From NCBI RefSeq assembly GCF_042652645.1, contig NZ_JBHSGU010000002.1, positions 1,860,001 through 1,924,000 on the forward strand: a DNA stretch of 64,000 nt, given 5' to 3'. The stretch is from Glaciecola siphonariae (GTDB lineage Bacteria; Pseudomonadota; Gammaproteobacteria; Enterobacterales; Alteromonadaceae). Every line of letters begins with the position of its first letter. The first letter of the stretch is position 1. Of this stretch, positions 52,066 through 61,730 are shown piece by piece. The notes beneath the pieces were generated by a model. That model saw nothing but the letters and a program-made list of their open reading frames with translations, had not been told where the DNA came from and did not search any database. Both the position numbers and the translations under genes were made by a program.

Positions 52066-53997
52066 ATGAAACATACTCTACTATTTCTTGCACTGGGATA
52101 CAGTGTGAGCGGACAGGCATTGGCCGCTCAAACCCCTCAAGCACCATCACAATCTGTGGCATCTTTTGATGATGAACTTGAAACTATCAGCATTACCGGC
52201 TCTAGAAGCCCTATCGCACAAAAATATGTTGCCGGCGCACTCAGCGTGATTGACCAAGCACAAATTGAAGCCTCCGGTGCCTTAGATTTAAGCGAACTTC
52301 TGCGCACCATACCAAGCGTGAATATTTCTCAAAGTGGCCCGATGGGTACGCTTAGAGAAATTCGATTTCGTGGCAGCGAAAGTAATCACGTTTTAGTGAT
52401 GCTCGACGGCGTGGAAATTAACGACCTAGGGCAAGGCGGACTCATTGATTTGTCGCATCTTACGCTAGCAAACATAAGCAGAATCGAAGTGCTGCGCGGC
52501 CCCCAAAGCGCCTTATGGGGAAGTGCCGCCGTTGCTGGCATAATTAGCATCACATCAAAAACCGCCAGCGATAGCTTCAGTGCCAATCTTGCAGCGGGCT
52601 ACGGCAATAAAAATACCGCTCAGGTGCGCGGCGCGGTCTCAGGTCGTGACGACAACTTTAGCTACAGCCTAAGCCTTGCTCACCTTAATACCGATGGCGA
52701 AAATATTGCTCGCCCGTCTGTTGCTAGCGGCGATGGGGAGGACGACGGTTATAAAAATACCACCGCATATGCGAAGCTTGCTTATCGCTTTTCTAAGCAC
52801 AACAGAATAGATGCTAACGCGCGTTTAGTTGACTACAAAAGCGATTTTGACAGTACAGACTTCTCTACGGGTTTAATTGCAGATGCCAACAATGTGTCTA
52901 ACGGTGAGCAGCACTCGTTTGGCGTAAATTGGTATTTTAGCTTGCCCAAGAGCATTTGGTCTCAACAATTGTCGTATCAATACAGTGACCAAGAAAACAA
53001 AAACTTCTCAGACGCTGTGTTTAGTGGCTCTACCAAAGGCGAGAAACATAGACTGGTTTACAATCATACTTTTGACATTGAAAGTGGGCATGTAAATGTG
53101 GGTATTGATGCAGTAGACGAGCAATACACGCAGGCAGGCCCTGTTACCTTCGGCGATCCCAATCAGCAGCAAGACAATAAAACGCTATCGTTTATTGCAG
53201 ATACCCACCAGCGCTTAGGTGCAGGTCTATCCATTTCTGCTAGCTATAGAGCAGATAATAACGATGAGTTTGATAATGCCTACAGCTACCGAGTCGGACT
53301 TAGCTTTCAAGCGAGCGATACTATCAAGACCTTTATAAGCTACGGAAAAGCGGTTAAAAACCCCAGTTTTACAGAACGCTTTGGGTTTTTCCCAGGTACG
53401 TTTTTGGGCAATGAGGCCTTAGAGCCAGAATCGTCTCGCTCTTTTGAGCTTGGCATAGACACCAGCATTGCAGATGTCGATGTGCAGGCGAGCTGGTATC
53501 GGGCCAAGCTGCAAGACGAAATTCTTGGCTTTGTATTTGATGCAGACAGCGGCTTGTTTACCGCCCAAAATGCGACCGAAGATAGCGAGCGCGAAGGCAT
53601 CGAAATAGAACTTAGCCGTGCCCTCAAACAGTGGCGCTGGTCGCTTAGTTACGCCTATTTAGACGCCAGTGAGGCCAACGCAGTTGAACTTCGTAGAGCT
53701 CGGCACAGCGGTTCGGCTTGGTTAAGCTATGATTTACATACCAAGCACTCTGTGTACGTCCAAGCAGACTATACCGGCACGCGCTTTGACCGCTTCTTTC
53801 CACCGTTTCCAGCGCCATCTGAAGTGTTAAGCCTTGATAATTACTGGTTGCTAAGCGCGAACTATCGATATAACTACAGTGAGCAAATTTCTGCCTCGGT
53901 ACGTATCTCTAATGCTTTAGACGAGCAGTTTGAGGATGTGATTGGTTTTTCCGGCCAGTCGCGGCGCATATTCGCATCGCTAAATTATCGATGGTAG
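52066..53997 (+). CDS. btuB: TonB-dependent vitamin B12 receptor BtuB
   Basis: 643 residues with a signal peptide ending AALAAQ-like, a TonB box (LETISITGS), a plug domain (LSELLRTIPSVNISQSGPM, RFRGSESNHVLVMLDGVEIND, RIEVLRGPQSALWGSAAVAGIISI) and a 22-strand-type barrel ending in Trp. The riboswitch assignment fixes cobalamin as its likely substrate. I chose the ATG at 52066 because AAGGA lies six bases before it; an in-frame ATG at 51940 falls inside the riboswitch. In the window it is not joined to btuF or btuCD. Confidence 0.95.
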   Translation: MKHTLLFLALGYSVSGQALAAQTPQAPSQSVASFDDELETISITGSRSPIAQKYVAGALSVIDQAQIEASGALDLSELLRTIPSVNISQSGPMGTLREIRFRGSESNHVLVMLDGVEINDLGQGGLIDLSHLTLANISRIEVLRGPQSALWGSAAVAGIISITSKTASDSFSANLAAGYGNKNTAQVRGAVSGRDDNFSYSLSLAHLNTDGENIARPSVASGDGEDDGYKNTTAYAKLAYRFSKHNRIDANARLVDYKSDFDSTDFSTGLIADANNVSNGEQHSFGVNWYFSLPKSIWSQQLSYQYSDQENKNFSDAVFSGSTKGEKHRLVYNHTFDIESGHVNVGIDAVDEQYTQAGPVTFGDPNQQQDNKTLSFIADTHQRLGAGLSISASYRADNNDEFDNAYSYRVGLSFQASDTIKTFISYGKAVKNPSFTERFGFFPGTFLGNEALEPESSRSFELGIDTSIADVDVQASWYRAKLQDEILGFVFDADSGLFTAQNATEDSEREGIEIELSRALKQWRWSLSYAYLDASEANAVELRRARHSGSAWLSYDLHTKHSVYVQADYTGTRFDRFFPPFPAPSEVLSLDNYWLLSANYRYNYSEQISASVRISNALDEQFEDVIGFSGQSRRIFASLNYRW

Positions 53998-54074
53998 ATG
54001 CTCAATGTGCTATGATTTTTGGGAACTTATTTAATCTATGCCTATCTTAAAGGCTTTTGGTAAAGGAAATAACT

Positions 54075-54701
54075 ATGCAGAAGTATGTTGTTGGGCTGAT
54101 ATTCGCCTTACTGGTTTCATTTAATGCCTTGGCACAAATGGTGCCATGGGAAGAGGGTAAGCATTATCAGATCATTTCTGAAGAAGCGACTAAGAAACCA
54201 GAAGTGAAAGAGTTTTTCTCGTTCTGGTGCCCGGCATGCTACAGCTTTGAACCCATCGTAGCGCAAATCAAAGCTAAGCTAGATGACGATGTGAAGTTTG
54301 ACAAAGTACATGTTAACTTTATGCGTTTTACTGGCCCAGATGTGCAGGATGACGCCACAAAAGCGATGATGATTGCACGAAGCCTCAAGCAAAGCGACGC
54401 GATGAATGCAGCTATTTTTAACTATATTCATCAGCAACGAGCGACAGTGACCGGTTTAGATGACTTAAGAAAGGTGTTTATTGTTAACGGCATAGACGCA
54501 GCAGATTTTGACAAGCAGGCTAAGAGCTTCAGTGTGAATAGTCTTGTTGCGCGTAACAATAACGCAATAGATGAGTATAGACAGCACATAAACGGCGTGC
54601 CGAATTTTATTGTAAACGGTAAGTATCAGGTCATTCTCGCGCGCGATCTAAGTGCTGATGACTACGCTAACTTGGTAGTTTGGTTAAGCGAACAACCTTA
54701 A
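54075..54701 (+). CDS. dsbA: Thiol:disulfide oxidoreductase DsbA with CPAC active site
   Basis: 208 residues from the ATG at 54075 (AAAGGA eight bases upstream). A signal peptide ends at FNALAQ. The thioredoxin-like fold has KEFFSFWCPACYSFEP as active site, so the classical DsbA CPHC is CPAC. The insert helical domain follows, and the cis-Pro loop is GVPNFIVNGKY. DsbA oxidises cysteines of exported proteins in the periplasm. Loss of the central His should make the enzyme less oxidising than E. coli DsbA, by established structure-function knowledge. Length and the rest of the domain are normal. Confidence 0.9.
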   Translation: MQKYVVGLIFALLVSFNALAQMVPWEEGKHYQIISEEATKKPEVKEFFSFWCPACYSFEPIVAQIKAKLDDDVKFDKVHVNFMRFTGPDVQDDATKAMMIARSLKQSDAMNAAIFNYIHQQRATVTGLDDLRKVFIVNGIDAADFDKQAKSFSVNSLVARNNNAIDEYRQHINGVPNFIVNGKYQVILARDLSADDYANLVVWLSEQP

Positions 54702-54796
54702 GGCTTGAACGTTTTATCTTGTATATGAAAGCCAAACTGCAAGGTCATAGTGCTGACTGAATACTGACTTAAGCACTAGCAAGAAAGACTGATAAC

Positions 54797-54828
54797 AAAA
54801 AACCGGCAAATTGAGATGCCGGTTTTTT
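54797..54828. terminator. Bidirectional terminator between dsbA and the SulP gene
   Basis: The 12-bp stem AAAAAACCGGCA with TGCCGGTTTTTT has an 8-base loop. A and T runs on the two sides let it serve both convergent genes. Confidence 0.9.
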
Positions 54829-54862
54829 TTATGCCTGCTACCTAGCCCGTGTATATTTAAGG

Positions 54863-56428
54863 CTAGCCTAGCTCATCTGAAACAATGCGGTAACGTGGGT
54901 CTTCGTTAACATTGATTTCAACGTATTCGCCGGCTTTAGTAAGCAAAGTCTGACACTCTGAACTGATATGGCGGATGTGCAGTTTTTTGCCTTGCTCTTT
55001 GTATTTGTCGGCTAGTCCGTCTAATGCGTCGATGCCAGAGGAGTCCCAAATTCTAGATTCTTTAAAATCAATCACAACATCATCAGGGTCGTTTTGAATA
55101 TCGAATATATCTTTGAAATGCGAGACAGAACCGAAGAATAATGGGCCGTCGAGGTCATACACCTTCCAACCGTCTTTATCAATATGAGTGCGCGCAACAA
55201 TATGCGTCGCGTGTTTCCAAGCAAATACCAACGCCGATACAATCACACCTACCACAACGGCAATCGCTAAATCGGCGACTACGGTGATGCCCGTCACTAG
55301 AAACAATACAAAAGCATCCTCTTTGTTCACGCCGCGCACAATTCTAAAGCTTGCCCATTCAAAAGTACCAATTACCACCACAAACATTACTCCAACTAAG
55401 GCCGCCAGTGGGATCATCTCAATTAAGGGAGCTGCAAACAAAATAAAACCAAGTAGTACAAGTGCCGCGGTAATACCTGATAAACGCCCGCGACCGCCTG
55501 AATTAATGTTGATCATTGATTGACCAATCATGGCACATCCGCCCATACCGCCAAAAAAGCCATTTACGGTATTGGCAACACCTTGACCCACACATTCTTT
55601 ATTACCGCGCCCACGCGTGTCGGTCATATCGTCTATCAGGCTCAGTGTAAGCAGTGACTCTATTAAGCCAACTAAACACAGAATGACGGCCGTTGGTAAG
55701 ATTATGTAAAAGGTTTCCATAGTAAAGGGAACCATGGGAATACTGAAGCTCGGCAATTCACCAGCCAGGGTAACGGTATCTCGTTGCGCTTCTGGTACCA
55801 TGTCTTTAACAAAATCAATTACGGTACGCGCTTCTAAATCTAAGCCATGCACCAGCAAGGTGACCGTCACAATCGCCACAAGCGATGCGGGTACCGCCGT
55901 GGTGAGTTTAGGGAGTAAATAGATAATTGCCATGGTGAGCAGCACCAAACCTAGCATCCAGTATAAAACGCTGCCTGTCATCCAAGTCATGTCGCCCATG
56001 GCGTTCACTACTTTAAATTGCCCAAGCTGCGCTAAAAAAATCACAATGGCTAAACCGTTTACAAAGCCCAACATTACCGGATAAGGCACCAAGCGAATGA
56101 ACTTTCCTAACTTAAATACCCCAGCCATGATTTGCAAAATACCGGCGAGCACAACCGCCGCGAAAAGATATTGCACTCCGTGTTGAGCTACCAGTGCGAC
56201 CATCACCACCGCCATCGCGCCGGTTGCGCCAGAGATCATACCGGGTCTGCCGCCTATGGCTGAGGTGATAAGTCCCATCATAAACGCGGCATACAAACCC
56301 ACCATGGGTTCTACGCCAGCAACAAAGGCAAAAGCAACTGCCTCTGGCACCAAAGCTAAAGCGACGGTGATGCCTGATAGCACATCATTTTTAACGTTGC
56401 CTTGTGTTCCGTTAATTAAATTAAACAT
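54863..56428 (-). CDS. SulP-family inorganic anion transporter with STAS domain
   Basis: 521 residues with about ten membrane helices in the SulP order (LSGITVALALVPEAVAFAFVAGVEPMVGLY, SGATGAMAVV, LPTAVILCLVGLIESLLTL, FFGGMGGCAMIGQSMINI). A C-terminal STAS domain carries VVIDFKESRIWDSSGIDALDGL. It moves sulfate, bicarbonate or other anions across the inner membrane; the substrate is not decided by sequence. No sulfur-assimilation or carbonic anhydrase gene adjoins it. It is a single-gene unit. Confidence 0.88.
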   Translation of the reverse strand: MFNLINGTQGNVKNDVLSGITVALALVPEAVAFAFVAGVEPMVGLYAAFMMGLITSAIGGRPGMISGATGAMAVVMVALVAQHGVQYLFAAVVLAGILQIMAGVFKLGKFIRLVPYPVMLGFVNGLAIVIFLAQLGQFKVVNAMGDMTWMTGSVLYWMLGLVLLTMAIIYLLPKLTTAVPASLVAIVTVTLLVHGLDLEARTVIDFVKDMVPEAQRDTVTLAGELPSFSIPMVPFTMETFYIILPTAVILCLVGLIESLLTLSLIDDMTDTRGRGNKECVGQGVANTVNGFFGGMGGCAMIGQSMININSGGRGRLSGITAALVLLGFILFAAPLIEMIPLAALVGVMFVVVIGTFEWASFRIVRGVNKEDAFVLFLVTGITVVADLAIAVVVGVIVSALVFAWKHATHIVARTHIDKDGWKVYDLDGPLFFGSVSHFKDIFDIQNDPDDVVIDFKESRIWDSSGIDALDGLADKYKEQGKKLHIRHISSECQTLLTKAGEYVEINVNEDPRYRIVSDELG

Positions 56429-56706
56429 ATTTTCTCTAAGGTTATTCCTGAAAATGGGCGCGAGTTTAGCAGAAATCTAATCGGACTTCTTTTAACAGTT
56501 TGTTAAAACGACTGAAATTTAAACAAGATGAGCTTGATAACACGGATGTAAAATTTTCACATGTGTCGTCTATTTGCACCCATCATTTCTGGATACTGTT
56601 CATTTTTATTTTGTAAACCACTGAATAAACGAGCTTTATTTAATTTTGTTTATGGTCTGTTTGTTGCAATCCAAACAAGATTTTTGTGATTTACACGGAG
56701 TGTGTT

Positions 56707-58464
56707 TTGTTTATTGTTAAGTATTATCTACTCGTTAGTATCTTGTTTGCCCTTGCGGCGTTCTATTCACCAAACCTTTATTTCTCGGTCGCGTTTGGAT
56801 GGATTGCCCTGTCGTTTACCGCGGTGTCTTTCGCTTACATGAGCGATTCCCCGTGGATCTTCCGTAAAAATGACAGAGGCAACATCCCTTTCTATATACA
56901 ATGGGTATTTGTTCCATTTCTAATCGCAGTGCAAATTTACAATAGCTGGCAGCGTTATAACGATAGCGTACCGCCTGTTCAAGAAATTAAGCCTAAGCTA
57001 TTTTTAGCATGTCGCTTATTTCCCTCCGACGTACAAACCTTAAAAACGAACGAGGTAACTGCAATTTTAGACGCTACCGCAGAGTTTTCGGGTATGAACT
57101 GGAGCGCTGATGATGAAAATCTTGATTATCTGAATATTCCTATTCTTGACCATCAAGCGCCGCATAGCGACGATTTGGTCAAAGCAATTAACTGGATACA
57201 TAATCATATCCGCAACGAGCAAGGGGTAGTGGTGCACTGCGCGCTCGGACGTGGGCGCTCTGTGCTAATCATGGCAGCCTACCTAATTGCGGCGCAGCAT
57301 GCTAAATCGGTGGACGATGCCGTTAAGCAGATCAATAAAATCAGGGGCACTGCGCGGCTTAACAGCTATCAGCATAAAAAACTGTCGCAGATGCATGAAG
57401 ATGGGGTGTTAAACCTAAAGCAACGCGCGTTGCTCATTGTGAATCCCGCCTCAGGCGGCGGTGCATGGGAGCAGGCCCAACACATTGTTGAACAAACGCT
57501 GTCGCAGCGCTATCAACTATCGATTGCATACACCGAAAAAGATCAGCCTGTTGCAGATACCATCAAAGAGCACGACTTAATGGCGTTTGAGTGCTTGCTC
57601 GCCTGTGGCGGAGACGGCACGGTTAACGCAGTGGCAAAAGCCCTACATGACACACATGGCGATAAACAAGCAAGCCCAGCCCCCACATTTGGCATAATTC
57701 CCTTAGGGACCACCAACGCCCTGAGCCAAGTTTTGTATGCAAGCAGCGCAAAAAATAAGCTAATTGAGATAGCCTGCCAAGCAATTGTGGCAGGCAATAC
57801 TAAAGATATTGATGCGGCAACATGCAATGAGCATATTATGCTACTGGCCGTTGGCATAGGATTTGAGCATAAAATGATTGCCGGGGCTGATCGTAAGAAA
57901 AAAGACGAGCTCGGAGAACTTGCCTATCTAAGCGCATTATTTGATGCCCTCAAAGAAAATGACACCCAGTCATACACAATATCGATAGACGGACAGGAGG
58001 CAAGAACGATTGAAGCTAGCAGTATCCTAGTGGCGAATGCTGCTCCCCTTACCAGCTTATTATCGCAGGGCAGAGGGGCGCCAAACCCTACAGACGGCAA
58101 GCTTGATTTGACGATTTTAAACACGCGGGATTCAACATCACAACCCTTTGCAAAACTCATTGCACAAGCGGTTTCAAAAGGTGGATTGAATCTTGATGAG
58201 CAAGCAGATTTACAGCATGCCTTTGTGAAAAATCTGCGTATCAGCAAAACCGTCAGTAACAGCAAAAGCCGCAGCGACAGCCAAACTAAGATGGAAGAGC
58301 TCAGTTTTGCGATTGATGGAGAGCTGCAGAATAGCTCTGAGCTAAATATAGCGGTGATACCCGGCGCGTTTACCATGTTTGCCAATGAGCAAATGGATGA
58401 CAAATACCTTGCGTCGGCAGAGGTAGACAACGCAGAGGTAGACAACGCAGAGGTAGACAACTAA
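56707..58464 (+). CDS. Fusion: membrane anchor, dual-specificity phosphatase, diacylglycerol kinase
   Basis: About 585 residues. Two or three N-terminal membrane helices precede a dual-specificity phosphatase domain with the catalytic HCALGRGRS signature (Cys and Arg present; about residues 160-235). The C-terminal half is a DAGK domain: LIVNPASGGG, LLACGGDGTVNAVAKAL and FGIIPLGTTNALSQ. It would phosphorylate diacylglycerol or a related lipid while removing phosphate from a tyrosine/serine or lipid phosphate. The TTG at 56707 has an ideal CGGAG site; the GTG at 56686 lacks one. The last 15 codons are three identical AEVDN repeats. Confidence 0.82.
   Translation: MFIVKYYLLVSILFALAAFYSPNLYFSVAFGWIALSFTAVSFAYMSDSPWIFRKNDRGNIPFYIQWVFVPFLIAVQIYNSWQRYNDSVPPVQEIKPKLFLACRLFPSDVQTLKTNEVTAILDATAEFSGMNWSADDENLDYLNIPILDHQAPHSDDLVKAINWIHNHIRNEQGVVVHCALGRGRSVLIMAAYLIAAQHAKSVDDAVKQINKIRGTARLNSYQHKKLSQMHEDGVLNLKQRALLIVNPASGGGAWEQAQHIVEQTLSQRYQLSIAYTEKDQPVADTIKEHDLMAFECLLACGGDGTVNAVAKALHDTHGDKQASPAPTFGIIPLGTTNALSQVLYASSAKNKLIEIACQAIVAGNTKDIDAATCNEHIMLLAVGIGFEHKMIAGADRKKKDELGELAYLSALFDALKENDTQSYTISIDGQEARTIEASSILVANAAPLTSLLSQGRGAPNPTDGKLDLTILNTRDSTSQPFAKLIAQAVSKGGLNLDEQADLQHAFVKNLRISKTVSNSKSRSDSQTKMEELSFAIDGELQNSSELNIAVIPGAFTMFANEQMDDKYLASAEVDNAEVDNAEVDN
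58417..58461 (+). repeat. Three perfect 15-bp tandem repeats at the gene end
   Basis: GCAGAGGTAGACAAC occurs three times without variation immediately before the TAA, adding AEVDN three times. Copy-number change by slippage would alter only the tail of the fusion protein and keep the frame. Confidence 0.9.
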
Positions 58465-58626
58465 GACAAACAGGCTCGACTGCAAATACATACAAAAGCT
58501 ACACGCCAATATGTAGCATTTACACTCATTGAACAGGGAGAAATTATTTAATACATATAAAACAACAACTTAACTATTGGCATCTTATTCGCATTCTTTA
58601 AGCGAATTCTTAAAAAGGAGAAAACG

Positions 58627-59199
58627 ATGAAACGCAACAAACTAACAGCTTTAATCACATCGACTTTAGTGGCTGCATCAATTAGCACATCAGCTATGGC
58701 CATGGACAATAAGAATACGTGGAAAGACGATGCGATGGATGCATGGATAGACGGTAAGGCAGAAGCTACCTTATTGTTTAACGGCAACTTAGACTCTTTC
58801 GATATAAATACCGATGTTAATAACAGCACCGTAACCTTAACGGGTAAAGTTGAGACATCAATCGACAAAGAACTCGCAGAAGAATTAGTGTTAGGTATTG
58901 ATGGTGTAGAGAGCGTAGATAATCGCTTAACTGTGATGAATGACAACTCTTCAGATGATATGTCGGTGACGTCAGCATTTACCGATGCGAAAATATCATC
59001 AGTAGTCAAATCACGCTTATTGTTTGACTCGGAAGTGTCGGGTACAGCCATCAATGTGGATGTAGACAATCAAGTCGTCACGCTAAAGGGTAAAGTTCAG
59101 TCTGAAGCAGCCAAGCAGTTGGCGGTAACGATTGCACAAAATACCAATGACGTGAAAAGTGTAAACGATGATTTAATGGTCGAGAGCGAATCGGAATAA
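58627..59199 (+). CDS. Exported protein with two BON domains
   Basis: 190 residues with a signal peptide ending SAMAMD and AAAGGAG upstream of the ATG. Two BON domains follow: residues about 45-105 (ATLLFNGNLDSFDINTDVNNSTVTLTGKV) and about 120-185 (SRLLFDSEVSGTAINVDVDNQVVTLKGKV). BON proteins such as OsmY bind phospholipids or other envelope components in the periplasm and are often osmotic or stress induced. Function here is inferred. A terminator follows after about 80 bases. Confidence 0.88.
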   Translation: MKRNKLTALITSTLVAASISTSAMAMDNKNTWKDDAMDAWIDGKAEATLLFNGNLDSFDINTDVNNSTVTLTGKVETSIDKELAEELVLGIDGVESVDNRLTVMNDNSSDDMSVTSAFTDAKISSVVKSRLLFDSEVSGTAINVDVDNQVVTLKGKVQSEAAKQLAVTIAQNTNDVKSVNDDLMVESESE

Positions 59200-59281
59200 C
59201 ATTCGCCTTAATTGATTTTGTGGCAAAGTGTTATCTCGATGGCGCGATGTCACGATGATGAAAATATTAAATCATTAGATT

Positions 59282-59310
59282 AAAAACGGCCGGCATCCCC
59301 GGCCGTTTTT
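59282..59310 (+). terminator. Terminator after the BON-domain gene
   Basis: Stem AAAAACGGCCGG with CCGGCCGTTTTT and a CATCC-type loop. GC-rich and T-tailed; A-rich on the other side. Confidence 0.9.
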
Positions 59311-59474
59311 GCGTCTGGCAAATAAGGCTACAAACGTTTTCCCATAGGCAACATGCCTTAGTGGTTATGACGTAGTTAGGACGTAGTTATGACGCATTTA
59401 CGACTTACGAAAAATTAAGTTTTGCCGATATTTATGATAATGTTAATAGATTCGTCACTGGACAACTTTACCCT

Positions 59475-61574
59475 GTGAAGCTTTTTGGACACTCAAAGGT
59501 AACTCACTCTAAGCATATCCTTGCCATATTGCTGCTAATTTTGTGCGCCCTTTCGGCAGTATTTTTATATCTTGTTGGCGCGTTTGATTATGAAACAGAT
59601 GCACTTGCTTCAAATAAAATAGTGGACGCAACCCACCTTCGACAAGGGAGCTCAGTGTCGCATGTTCAGCAAACTGACAAAGGCATTGAAACGATTTGCA
59701 TCATCAACAGTGTTAGCAGCCAACCTATCTGCGGCGCCACTTTGTGGACTAGTGAAACGACCGGCGAAGGCTGGAACCTTAATGAATATACCGATATAGA
59801 AATTGGCATCACAAAGCACACTGAACATGCTAAACAAAAAGTAAAGCTCTCTCTAAAAAACTATAATGAGATTTACAGCACGCCAGACGACGTCATATCT
59901 CAAAAATACAACAGCGTCGAAATGTATTTAAATAAGGCCTCAAATATTTATACCGTACCGCTTTCTTACTTTCAAGTTGAGAGCTGGTGGATGTCTAGAT
60001 ATAACGTTGAATTTGATACCGCTCAGGTTGAATATGACAACGTGCAAGCTATTGAGATATTGCTAAAAAATGTCAACGAGACCGGCATCTATCGAATAAC
60101 GATTGATAGCGTGAAACTTAAAGGGCAACTGCTCGGCGTCACGCATATTCTTACCATCCTGTTGGTGATCTTAATTTTAATTATCTTTTTGCTGATTGAC
60201 CGCCAGCGCGCCAATCAACGCAAAATGGCGCTCATCGACCCACTTACCAAATTGCACAACCGCAGAGGCTTATACGAATGGGTAAGTGCTTTGGGAATTC
60301 ATGCTAAACAAAGCAGAGTCCTTACCGTACTTTACATGGACATCGACGATTTTAAGCATACCAATGATACTTATGGCCACTTAGTTGGAGACTTATTGCT
60401 CAAAGGATTTTGCGAGCGCGTAAGCAGCGCAATCAGCCAGCACGAGCAAGCCGATAAAGCACTTATTTTTACGCGTTTATCTGGCGACGAGTTTATCATT
60501 ATAGTGGCCGATGCTGATGCTGAATATGCTCGCGTTCTTGGAGAATCAATACTCAATGCGCTTGTTGAGCCATTGATTCTAAATGACAACAAAATCAATA
60601 TTAACGTAAGTATGGGCATAGCCTCATTGCAACACTCCTCAAGTAATATCAAAGAGCTTATGCGCAAAGCAGATGCCGCCATGTATTTCGCTAAAAAGCA
60701 GGGTAAAAACCAATTTAAGATTTACGATAGCGAAGTTGAACGTGAGCATTTTAACCGTCAGAAAATTGCAGACGATATTGCTAAAGCCATTGACGAGGAC
60801 GCCTTTGAGCTCGCATTTGTCCCTATTTTTAATACGCATTCAAAGCAGGTTCATAGCGTTGAGGTATTACTAAAAGCCAAGTCTGATGCCTTAAGTACAT
60901 TGGACCCTAGCTTATACTTAAGCGTGGCAAAAGAGTTTGCCTTGCTCGAAGCGCTAGACACATGGCTGTTTGAATCTACGCTAAAAGTGCTTAACGAACA
61001 TAGCGAGTTAATTACCAAGCTCGATATTGCATTTTGCATCAATGTATCGCTGAGTGAGTTGATCAACGGAAAGTACCTGAAAAAACTGCAAGGCTTAATT
61101 GAAAAGCATGACATTGCGCCGCACTGGCTGATGCTAGAAATATCCGCCGGCCCTGATGAGACAAAGGCAACAGACTTGACCGATGTAGGCTTTTTGCACG
61201 ATATTAATAACGCGAAGATTGCCCTTACCCTTGATAGATTCGGTGAAGAAAGTCTGCCCATAGAACAGCTCTCAAGCTTTCCAATACGCAATGTGAAACT
61301 ATCGCGAAAACTGCTAGATGCGTGCAAAGATAAAGACAGTCGTCAGCGTATTGTCGTACAAAGCATCATAAAGCTAGCGAAAAATTTAGACATAAGCGTC
61401 ATTGCTGAGAGTGTGGACTCACTAGAGCAATTCTACCTCTTAGAATCACTGGGTTGCGATATGATTCAAGGAAACCTGTTTTGTGAGGCGCTTAGCCTTG
61501 AAGAACTGGCAAAAGGGCTGCGCAATCAAAAAGCGATGTCCCCCTCTTCCATATCTACAACATCACAAGAGTAA
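59475..61574 (+). CDS. Membrane GGDEF protein with degenerate EAL domain
   Basis: 699 residues. A membrane helix near residues 15-37, a periplasmic ~180-residue sensor domain with beta-sandwich-like pattern (WNLNEYTDIEIGI, VPLSYFQVESWW), a second helix near 222-242, then GGDEF as SGDEF (LSGDEF; a common active variant) without an RxxD inhibitory site. The EAL domain is degenerate: EAL is replaced by EVL, DDFG by DRFG and KID by KLS, so phosphodiesterase activity is unlikely and a c-di-GMP-binding role is possible. It probably makes c-di-GMP in response to a periplasmic signal. It starts at GTG, with weak ribosome site. Confidence 0.88.
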   Translation: MKLFGHSKVTHSKHILAILLLILCALSAVFLYLVGAFDYETDALASNKIVDATHLRQGSSVSHVQQTDKGIETICIINSVSSQPICGATLWTSETTGEGWNLNEYTDIEIGITKHTEHAKQKVKLSLKNYNEIYSTPDDVISQKYNSVEMYLNKASNIYTVPLSYFQVESWWMSRYNVEFDTAQVEYDNVQAIEILLKNVNETGIYRITIDSVKLKGQLLGVTHILTILLVILILIIFLLIDRQRANQRKMALIDPLTKLHNRRGLYEWVSALGIHAKQSRVLTVLYMDIDDFKHTNDTYGHLVGDLLLKGFCERVSSAISQHEQADKALIFTRLSGDEFIIIVADADAEYARVLGESILNALVEPLILNDNKININVSMGIASLQHSSSNIKELMRKADAAMYFAKKQGKNQFKIYDSEVEREHFNRQKIADDIAKAIDEDAFELAFVPIFNTHSKQVHSVEVLLKAKSDALSTLDPSLYLSVAKEFALLEALDTWLFESTLKVLNEHSELITKLDIAFCINVSLSELINGKYLKKLQGLIEKHDIAPHWLMLEISAGPDETKATDLTDVGFLHDINNAKIALTLDRFGEESLPIEQLSSFPIRNVKLSRKLLDACKDKDSRQRIVVQSIIKLAKNLDISVIAESVDSLEQFYLLESLGCDMIQGNLFCEALSLEELAKGLRNQKAMSPSSISTTSQE

Positions 61575-61730
61575 TTCACTCACCTTACCCGCTCTCAAGC
61601 AAACGGCGGTATGACTTGCAGTCATAAGCATCTATACTGTGACTCATACTTTTAACCTATACTTTGGCCCTGATCATTGCCCCACAACGTCGGCGATGCG
61701 ATATGGTTTTTGTTTCGGATGTTGCTACTC

